Assembly: GCA_945869675.1 (NCBI GenBank) | Contig: CAMBPS010000002.1 | Span: forward strand, 1-64,000 | From: Prosthecobacter debontii | Lineage (GTDB): Bacteria; Verrucomicrobiota; Verrucomicrobiia; Verrucomicrobiales; Verrucomicrobiaceae | Reading direction: 5' to 3' | DNA length: 64,000 nt | Shown: piece after piece, positions 57,563 through 64,000 of the stretch | Layout: the number at the start of each line of letters is the position of its first letter | How positions within the stretch are numbered: position 1 is the stretch's first letter | Notes under the pieces: generated by a model | Databases searched by the model: none | Told to the model about the DNA's origin: nothing | The model's input: the letters and a program-made list of their open reading frames with translations, nothing else | Program-made: the position numbers and the translations under genes

Positions 57563-60500
57563 CTATTTCCTGTGAAATTCTTTGCTGGAAGCCAGTGCGA
57601 TAAAAAACTCCTTCACCGCAAAATCTTTCGCTTTGGCTTTTTTGACAATGTCATCCGCAAGCGCGGCATCGGTGAAGCCATAGGGCCTGCCAAGCGCATA
57701 CTCGATGAGCGCCTCGGTAAAACCTCTCGCGAAATTTCCGCTCTGGTCAGCGATTTGATCGCGGAGGTCGAAGTAGGTTTGGAAAGTGGGGCCGTTGTGG
57801 AATTGGCCGGCGGGGTCGATGGGCCAGTCTTTTTTGGTTTTGGGGTCGTGATCGATTGCCCGCCATTTGCCGGCAGCGTTGAAGTTTTCCAGGCCGAAGC
57901 CGATGGGGTCGATCTTGCGATGGCATTGCAAGCACTGCGGCTCTTCTTGATGGGCGAGGAGATGCTCACGCGGGCTGATGGGTTTGCCGGCGAGGCGGTC
58001 GAGCTGCGGGACGTTGGGCGGGGCGGGCGGTGGCGGGTTGTGCAGGAGTTTGCGCAGCACCCAGGCACCGCGTTCGACCGGGCTGGTGCGTTCGCCATTG
58101 CTGCCCATGGCGAGGATGGCAGCCATGCCGAGCAGGCCGCCGCGTGGGGAGTTGGCGGGGAGTTTGACCTTTTGAAACGCATCGCCGCTGATGCCTTCGA
58201 TACCGTAGTAGGTGGCGAGCAGACCGTTGACGTGGATTTCGTCGCTCTTGAGCAATTTCGTGAGGCTGCCGTTGTTGCGCAGCAGGTGGGCGAAGGTTTC
58301 ATAGACCTCGCGGCGGGCGGCGGCCTTGGCGCTTTCGTCGAAGTCGCGGAACTGTTTGGTGTCGAACTGAAAGAAATCGAGACGGTCCATGCCGAGCCAT
58401 TGATGCACGAAACCGCTAACAAACTCGTCCGCCTTCGGGCTGTCGATGAAGCGATCCACCTCGCGGGCGATGACTTCGGGTTTCGATAGATCTGCTTCGA
58501 GCAGTGGTTCATCCGGTGGAGCGCTCCAGAGGAAGTAGGACAGACGTGAGGCGAGTTCGGGAGGTGACAGCGATCTCGGCCTTTCATCTTTTACCCCCAA
58601 CCTTTTACCAGCCTCGTCTTTTGGTAAAAGATTCGGGGTAAAAGATTGGGGACCCGTTTCCTGAAGATACAAAAACCCCGGCGAGGCCAGAATGACGCTC
58701 AAAGGCTCGCAGATGGCCTTATCGAAGCTGTCTCCGGCTTTGAGGTGTGTTGCATGCAAAATCGTCAATTTGTTCAAAAAGGCTGCGGAAGGCGTTTTGC
58801 CGCGAAAGGCACGTTTAGCGAAGGTTTCGAGCACTTGGCGTGCATTCGTCTCACCTGTAGCGAGCACGGGTGGAAAGCTTGTTTTGGCATTCGCGGGCGC
58901 GAGCGGGCCTTCGTATTCGATCCAGTCGATCCACAGCACGGGATCGCGCTGTTTGGCATCGGTGATCAATCGAGTGCGACCAGGCAGGCTGATGGTTTCT
59001 TTTTTCAGCGGGCGCTTTTCGAAGAGCACAAACTTCCGTGGGCCACCGGCGACGATCTTGAAAGGAAGCTCGATGACCTCAGGCTGGTCGAGCGTGTCGG
59101 TGATTTGTTTGTTCGCGAGGAAGGTGCGGTCGTCTTTGTCGATGGGGCTGGCTTCGACAAAGGTGAGAAACGCCCGTTCGCTCGGTATGTCCGGCACGCG
59201 ACCGATCTTCACGCGCATCACGTAGTCGCCGGACGCGAGGTCGGCGGGCAGGTCGATAGCGTATTCGCAGGTTTCCTGCATGGTGTTGTCGAGAAAGAGG
59301 CCCGTCTTCGACAGCGGTCGATCAAGGTATTGCTGGAACCAGCGGTTGTTGCTGTCCCACACGACCTTGGCGAACTCGGCGTGCGATTTGTCGGTGAAGT
59401 CGAACTCCTTCAGCCGCTTCTCATCACCGCCAGCGGCCTTCCACTTGGCGTATTGCTCATTGAGATACTTGAAGCGCAAATGCCCGCGCTCGACCTCCGC
59501 GCGGCGTTTCTCCGGCTCGATGCGCTCAACTTTGGCGATGGGCGCTTGCTTCACGATCGGGCCTTCCCACTCCACCCAATCGATCCACAACGCGGAGGGA
59601 GGTCCCACGCCGGTGGCTTTCTGCGCAGCGGTGTAGAGTTCGTGATCGAGCTTCACATCCCGCTTCTCGCGCAGCACAAAGGTTCGAGGACCATCGGAAG
59701 CGAGGCTCACCGGCACCTCAATGATCTGCGGTGCATCGGTGGTGCCGCTGATTTGGAACGTTTGCATCAATGTGAAGTCTTCATCGCCCGCCTTACGACT
59801 GCCGAGCGCGACGAAGTGCTGCTCCTTCGGCGTGCCCTTCACCGCACCAATACGGAAACGCAGCAGGTAGTCGCCCGGCTCGGCTTTTTCGACCTCGTGC
59901 TTCGTTTTGAGCCAGCCGGAGGGCTGCTCCGGTGGCAGCGTGATGACCTCTTCCTTGTGGACGTTGTAGATCGTCAAATACGCGCCAGTCTTGGTGAGCG
60001 GATCGTTCAAGTAACGCTCAAAACTCGGCCCATGCTGCTCAAAGCTACGGATGCGGAACTTCGCCTCCTGCTCGTCCGGGATTCCCTTCTGCGGCTGCTT
60101 GGTCTCCATGAACTTTTTCGCCGCCTCGTAACCACCTTTGAAGTAGCCCTTGTAAGTGCCGCCGACCATCGCGTTCGCATGCAGCTCGACCTCGCGACGT
60201 TGTTTGATCGTACTAGCGATGGGCTTGGCTGCACTCGCGCTCGCCACCTCGATCCAATCAATCCACAGCGCGAACTCCGGTCCGATGCCGTTGCGCTTCT
60301 TTGCTTCGGCAAAGAGGCGATGCGCGACCTCCTCGGACTCGTAGCTGCCTTTCTCCTGGAAGAAGAAGCCGTGGCCGTTGAGCGGCGAAAACTTCAGCGG
60401 AATCTCGATCACCTGCGGCTTCTCCATCGTGCCGGTGACCTGATGGCTACTCGTCACCGCACGCACGCCGCTGTCATGCTGCGAGCCAAACTCAACGAAG

Positions 60501-61651
60501 TGCCGCTCCTTGGTCGTGTTGCTCGTGGCCGCGATGCGCGCACGCACCACGTAGTCGCCCGCTGGCCAGTCACCAGGGATGCGGAAGGGCTGATACGGAT
60601 TCGCGAACACATCCTCGATGGTCAGGAAGCTGCCCGTCTTCGCCGCCGGATGCGCCAGGTAAGCACGCTGCTGCGGCACGGAATGCACCCAGTTCCGCCG
60701 ACCCTGTTCGTCCGCATGCACCGCATCCGTGAAACCAAAGTCCACGGGTGAGGACGCGCCGGTGATCCTCTGCCACGCGAAGAAGAGATGCGTTGCATTA
60801 CCTTTCTTCTCCGCGCGGATCTGCGCGACGACATCTGCATTTTCAGGCCTCGCCGCCGCTGCATTCACCGCCGCCGTCCACTTCTCGTAGCGCTCATGCG
60901 CATCCGTGCGCTCCTTTAGCGACACCCCGATGCGAGCATTCCGCTCCTCCGCCTCCACATGCATCAAGCGCGACTTGGCGGCCGTCGGCACAATGAATCG
61001 TGCGAAGTGCTCATCCAGCGCCTGACGTCCGAGCGCGAGGTATTGCTCGAATTGATCCGATGACATGAAGAGCGACGATCCCACGGTATCAAAAGTGCCC
61101 GCGCCACCATCGGCAGGCAGTTCGTTCACCCGCAAGTCCACGCCGAGCAGATCGCGGATCGTGTTCTTGTATTCACGCCGGTTCAGTCGACGCATCGCGA
61201 TCTTGCCACCGCTGTCGCTCAGCACCGCTCGCGCCGTCACGAGCATGCGCGAGAGGTCATCAAGGAAATCCGTCTTCGCCGCCGCATCAGGCTGCTTTTC
61301 ATCCTCAGGCGGCATGTCGCCCGAGTTGATCGAGTTCAGCACCTTTTGCCACAGATCCGCCTTTTCGACCGTGTCCACGCTGAACGCGATGTCATCGAGC
61401 CGCACCTTCCCCTTCTGCTTCTCGGCGTTGTGACAGTTCAGGCAGTTGTCTTTGAAAAAGGCACGGTGTTTGGCGTCGAGTGTGGCTTGAGGCTGCTGGG
61501 CAACGGATGCGCAGGAAAGTAGGCCCAGGGCTATGAGGATGGCTTTTGGCTGGTAAAAGGCTTGGGGTAAAAGATTGGAGAATGGATTGAAACCTTTTAC
61601 CCCCAATCTTTTACCAGCCAGTTCAATGTGTATCATTTCGAGGCCGTTCAT
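57563..61651 (-). CDS. PSCyt1 + DUF1587/DUF1592/DUF1588/DUF1585 protein with three internal beta-sandwich-like repeats and repeat-encoded insertions
   Basis: FFKDNCLNCHNAEKQKGKVRLD; MRRLNRREYKNTIRDLLGVDLRVNELPADGG; LASRLSYFLWSAPPDEPL; QCHRKIDPIGFGLENFNAAGKWR. First ATG free of the upstream GxxExxY ORF at 61651 (ATGA overlap). Confidence 0.9.
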   Translation of the reverse strand: MNGLEMIHIELAGKRLGVKGFNPFSNLLPQAFYQPKAILIALGLLSCASVAQQPQATLDAKHRAFFKDNCLNCHNAEKQKGKVRLDDIAFSVDTVEKADLWQKVLNSINSGDMPPEDEKQPDAAAKTDFLDDLSRMLVTARAVLSDSGGKIAMRRLNRREYKNTIRDLLGVDLRVNELPADGGAGTFDTVGSSLFMSSDQFEQYLALGRQALDEHFARFIVPTAAKSRLMHVEAEERNARIGVSLKERTDAHERYEKWTAAVNAAAARPENADVVAQIRAEKKGNATHLFFAWQRITGASSPVDFGFTDAVHADEQGRRNWVHSVPQQRAYLAHPAAKTGSFLTIEDVFANPYQPFRIPGDWPAGDYVVRARIAATSNTTKERHFVEFGSQHDSGVRAVTSSHQVTGTMEKPQVIEIPLKFSPLNGHGFFFQEKGSYESEEVAHRLFAEAKKRNGIGPEFALWIDWIEVASASAAKPIASTIKQRREVELHANAMVGGTYKGYFKGGYEAAKKFMETKQPQKGIPDEQEAKFRIRSFEQHGPSFERYLNDPLTKTGAYLTIYNVHKEEVITLPPEQPSGWLKTKHEVEKAEPGDYLLRFRIGAVKGTPKEQHFVALGSRKAGDEDFTLMQTFQISGTTDAPQIIEVPVSLASDGPRTFVLREKRDVKLDHELYTAAQKATGVGPPSALWIDWVEWEGPIVKQAPIAKVERIEPEKRRAEVERGHLRFKYLNEQYAKWKAAGGDEKRLKEFDFTDKSHAEFAKVVWDSNNRWFQQYLDRPLSKTGLFLDNTMQETCEYAIDLPADLASGDYVMRVKIGRVPDIPSERAFLTFVEASPIDKDDRTFLANKQITDTLDQPEVIELPFKIVAGGPRKFVLFEKRPLKKETISLPGRTRLITDAKQRDPVLWIDWIEYEGPLAPANAKTSFPPVLATGETNARQVLETFAKRAFRGKTPSAAFLNKLTILHATHLKAGDSFDKAICEPLSVILASPGFLYLQETGPQSFTPNLLPKDEAGKRLGVKDERPRSLSPPELASRLSYFLWSAPPDEPLLEADLSKPEVIAREVDRFIDSPKADEFVSGFVHQWLGMDRLDFFQFDTKQFRDFDESAKAAARREVYETFAHLLRNNGSLTKLLKSDEIHVNGLLATYYGIEGISGDAFQKVKLPANSPRGGLLGMAAILAMGSNGERTSPVERGAWVLRKLLHNPPPPAPPNVPQLDRLAGKPISPREHLLAHQEEPQCLQCHRKIDPIGFGLENFNAAGKWRAIDHDPKTKKDWPIDPAGQFHNGPTFQTYFDLRDQIADQSGNFARGFTEALIEYALGRPYGFTDAALADDIVKKAKAKDFAVKEFFIALASSKEFHRK
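58586..58646. repeat. Palindromic element copy A, inside DUF1592 CDS
   Basis: Left arm ATCTTTTACCCCCAACCTTTTACCA (58586..58610), right arm TGGTAAAAGATTCGGGGTAAAAGAT (58622..58646): 25-bp inverted repeat, 2 mismatches, 11-nt loop; each arm holds two GGTAAAAG-type units. Confidence 0.9.
61551..61616. repeat. Palindromic element copy B, at 5' end of DUF1592 CDS / 3' side of GxxExxY gene
   Basis: TGGTAAAAGGCTTGGGGTAAAAGATT (61551..61576) ... AACCTTTTACCCCCAATCTTTTACCA (61591..61616). Confidence 0.9.
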
Positions 61652-62433
61652 GAGAGAGTGGTGAAGCGAATCGAGGTTTGGGTGATATTGATCCACTGAA
61701 TCGCCTTGAGATTTGTATGTCGGAGCAGCCGGATGGCCTGACGCTCAAAGTCATCAAGCCTGTCCTGCAAAGCTGTCACTTTGAAAGCGACTCCTGGTGC
61801 GACGAGGCGCATGCGCTGATCCGCCAAATGACCTTTGGGGCCAATCACCGGCACTGGCACAAGCACCTTTTCGTCTCCTCCGAGGAAGTGGGTAATGGCC
61901 TCTTCGTAGAGTCCCGTTTCCAGGTCCGCGCCCCAATCGGCGATCAGAGGCATGAGAATATCGCGGAGAGCTTCCGCGCCAGCGGACTGAAGACTCCATC
62001 TGGCATCGTCAATGTGTGGGTTTTTCAGATCGACGAGTCTCGCCGGGCAATTGACGAACTCATGCCCGACAGACTCAGGGCGCATGTTGATGACCTTGCC
62101 GTGTGCGAGGTCGAGAAGGAGCAGATAGTTGAGCGTTTGGCCACGATGACGGGGATGAATCGCGTCCGCAGCCTTGAACTCGAAGAGGCCACTGCTGTTG
62201 ATCAGCACATCCACATAGTAAGTCTTCGAGAAGGCACCGTGCGTGACGATGATTTCCAACTCCAGCACTACGCCGCTCATTCGATCAGCGAGTTCCTTCT
62301 TGTAAACGATCTCGTCAAAGAAGCGACCGAAGTCATTGTGGATGGCGAAGACATGATCCATGACCTCACTGGAAAGCAGCTTGAACCGCTCCTGCGAGAT
62401 GCGGTTTGTTGGAATCGGGCAGTGAATTGGCAT
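61648..62433 (-). CDS. GxxExxY protein (PDDEXK_3-like nuclease fold)
   Basis: MPIHCPIPTNRISQERFKLLSSEVMDHVFAIHNDFGRFFDEIVYKKELADRM; VTHGAFSKTYYVDVLINSSGLFEFKAADAIHPRHRGQTLNYLLLLDLAHGKVINMRPESVGHEFVN; D...ExK motif VDVLINSSGLFEFK. Confidence 0.85.
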   Translation of the reverse strand: MPIHCPIPTNRISQERFKLLSSEVMDHVFAIHNDFGRFFDEIVYKKELADRMSGVVLELEIIVTHGAFSKTYYVDVLINSSGLFEFKAADAIHPRHRGQTLNYLLLLDLAHGKVINMRPESVGHEFVNCPARLVDLKNPHIDDARWSLQSAGAEALRDILMPLIADWGADLETGLYEEAITHFLGGDEKVLVPVPVIGPKGHLADQRMRLVAPGVAFKVTALQDRLDDFERQAIRLLRHTNLKAIQWINITQTSIRFTTLS

Positions 62434-62446
62434 TAGCGATGAAGGC

Positions 62447-62503
62447 CGGTAAAAGGTTAGGGGTAAAAGATTCAGAGATCCGATTTCAAGCTTCTACCAA
62501 CAG
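62447..62503. repeat. Palindromic element copy C (3' arm degraded), 5' side of GxxExxY gene
   Basis: CGGTAAAAGGTTAGGGGTAAAAGATTCAGAGATCCGATTTCAAGCTTCTACCAACAG; left arm intact, right arm lacks about one GGTAAAAG unit. Confidence 0.8.
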
Positions 62504-62597
62504 ATTTGGACTGCGTGGGCTAGGCAGACGGAGTGCAATTAGGGGTCCTGTTTGGCGATTGGCGAGTTTGGCAGTGGATGGGGATTGGTGATGAAGG

Positions 62598-62667
62598 CTG
62601 ATAAAAGGTTGGGGGTAAAAGATTCAGAGATTTGAGTTCCAATCTTTTACCCCAAATCTTTTACCAG
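62598..62667. repeat. Palindromic element copy D, downstream of DUF1552 paralog b
   Basis: CTGATAAAAGGTTGGGGGTAAAAGATT (62598..62624) ... AATCTTTTACCCCAAATCTTTTACCAG (62641..62667): 27-bp arms, 3 mismatches, 16-nt loop. Confidence 0.9.
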
Positions 62668-62676
62668 CAGATTCTG

Positions 62677-63951
62677 TCAGGCCATCAGTTCCTTCACCAC
62701 ACCCGTGCTGTCACCGTGGCGTTCGGCTTGAATGCCGAGGCCGTGGAGCATGGTCAGCCACACGTTGCAGAGCGGTGTGTCTTTGGGCAGCACGAGATGG
62801 TGGCCGAGTTTGAGCTTGGCGGCTCCGCCGGTGAGGAGCGTGGGGCAGTTGTCGAGATAATGGATGGTGCGGATGTTGCTGCCATACGCGAGCGAGACGT
62901 GATCGAACAAACTCGTGCCATCGGCCTCCTTTGTGGCTTTCAGCTTGTCGATGAGGCCAGCGAGCAGCTCGCTCTGCGTCACATCACGCTTCTGCGAGGC
63001 CGCCATGCGGTCGCCGGGCGAGTAGTGGCTCATGTCATGCGGTGCGACCTTCGTGCCGAGGCTCTGCAGCAACGTCCCGACCGGCTGGCGATACGTCAGC
63101 ACTCGCGTGCTGTCCGTTTGCAAAGCGGCGACGACGAGGTCATACATCACCTTGATCTCCTCCTTACCCGCGAGACCCGGCTTGGGCTCGGCGACGGGCG
63201 GTTTGGACTTCGGCACGCTGAGCCATTGCTCGTCCTTGCCAAGTCGCACCTCAATGTCGCGGATGCTTTGGTAGTATTCGTCGAGCTTGTCGATATCCGT
63301 CTTCGTGAGCCCGTTCTGCACACGCTTCGCATCCTCCAGCACGGCATCGAGCACGCTGCGCTTCTGCGCGAGCATCGCCTGCCGTTCGCTTAACGGCGTG
63401 GTGTCATCTGAAAACAGATGATGAAACGCTGCGACGGGATTTTCTAGCCCCGCCATCGGTTTGCCGCGCGGGTCCCAAGCCATCGACAAGCCAGGCCCGT
63501 GCCCCGAGTTCGCCACGTCCGGAGTATTGAGCTGGATCGAGGCAAAACGCGTCTCTTTCCCCAAATACGCCGCCGCCACCTGATCCGCGCTGATGCTGTT
63601 GTGAAAGCTTTGCCCCGGCTCTGCATAGCGATTCGCGCCCGTCAGCCAGAAGGTGCTGCCCCAGTGCGCCTCGTTGGCAAACTTGTTCGAGCAACCCTGC
63701 AGCACCGTGATGTCCTTCTGATGCCTAGCGAGTGGCTTCAACCCTTCCGACAGTTCCCACGCCGCGCCCGTCTTCTTCACATCCGGAAACCACGTCTCAT
63801 TCGTCACACCCCAGCCAAAGCCGAGAAACACCATTCGCTTCGGCGGTGTCGCGACTTTCGGAGCGGCGAAGGCTTTGAAGCCGATGGATTCAAGCGCAGG
63901 CAATGCCATGAGCGTGCCAGTGCTGCGGAGGAAATGGCGGCGGGTGGTCAT
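62677..63951 (-). CDS. DUF1552 domain-containing protein (paralog b)
   Basis: MTTRRHFLRSTGTLMALPALESIGFKAFA; same architecture and near-identical segments to 56242..57528; ends DTPLCNVWLTMLHGLGIQAERHGDSTGVVKELMA. Confidence 0.92.
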   Translation of the reverse strand: MTTRRHFLRSTGTLMALPALESIGFKAFAAPKVATPPKRMVFLGFGWGVTNETWFPDVKKTGAAWELSEGLKPLARHQKDITVLQGCSNKFANEAHWGSTFWLTGANRYAEPGQSFHNSISADQVAAAYLGKETRFASIQLNTPDVANSGHGPGLSMAWDPRGKPMAGLENPVAAFHHLFSDDTTPLSERQAMLAQKRSVLDAVLEDAKRVQNGLTKTDIDKLDEYYQSIRDIEVRLGKDEQWLSVPKSKPPVAEPKPGLAGKEEIKVMYDLVVAALQTDSTRVLTYRQPVGTLLQSLGTKVAPHDMSHYSPGDRMAASQKRDVTQSELLAGLIDKLKATKEADGTSLFDHVSLAYGSNIRTIHYLDNCPTLLTGGAAKLKLGHHLVLPKDTPLCNVWLTMLHGLGIQAERHGDSTGVVKELMA

Positions 63952-64000
63952 AGGACGCGGGGAATTTGAGAGGTGAAGTTTTGGAGTAATGGACTGAGTT

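Noticed and set aside
58646-60751. 701-aa plus-strand ORF antisense to the DUF1592 gene
   Set aside because: Antisense shadow of a high-GC CDS; Arg/Leu-rich with no recognisable domain, while the opposite strand encodes a clear multi-domain protein.
58586-62667. Palindromes interpreted as ordinary transcription terminators
   Set aside because: One copy lies within an open coding frame, arms are AT-balanced with tandem units, and no consistent U-tract follows.

Overview
Window reads as a Verrucomicrobia-type (Planctomycetes-Verrucomicrobia-like) chromosome segment, judged from DUF1552/DUF1592/DUF1553, cytochrome-c-fused exported proteins, DUF1080 and sulfatase families. About 40 CDS are supportable. 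From left to right: (i) a carbohydrate/hexuronate utilisation region (GH10 xylanase, FAD oxidoreductase, SDR, IclR regulator, KDG kinase) that carries deletion-scar chimeras and truncated metabolic genes; (ii) an 8-gene MoxR/DUF58/VWA ('Bat'-type) operon with an ~1183-aa exported protein of unknown family; (iii) Gfo/Idh/MocA, Ser/Thr kinase-WD40, trpS, ROK, SMP-30 and isomerase genes; (iv) a RAYT (REP-associated tyrosine transposase) with two identical 25-bp upstream repeats; (v) PAS sensor/hybrid kinases, rlmH, Mla-type ABC genes, DUF1080 and a sulfatase; (vi) a stress cassette (CsbD, entericidin-like, BON, DUF6600); (vii) a DUF1552/DUF1592 cluster. The most interesting signal is in 58.5-62.7 kb: a family of bipartite palindromic elements built from GGTAAAAGRTTGGGGGTAAAAGATT arms. 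One copy lies in frame inside the DUF1592 coding sequence, and another supplies the N-terminal codons of the same gene. Copies also bracket a GxxExxY (PD-(D/E)xK-like) gene. This resembles Rickettsia palindromic elements and is a candidate undescribed selfish/mobile system. All calls come from reading the sequence and supplied ORFs; no database search was run.
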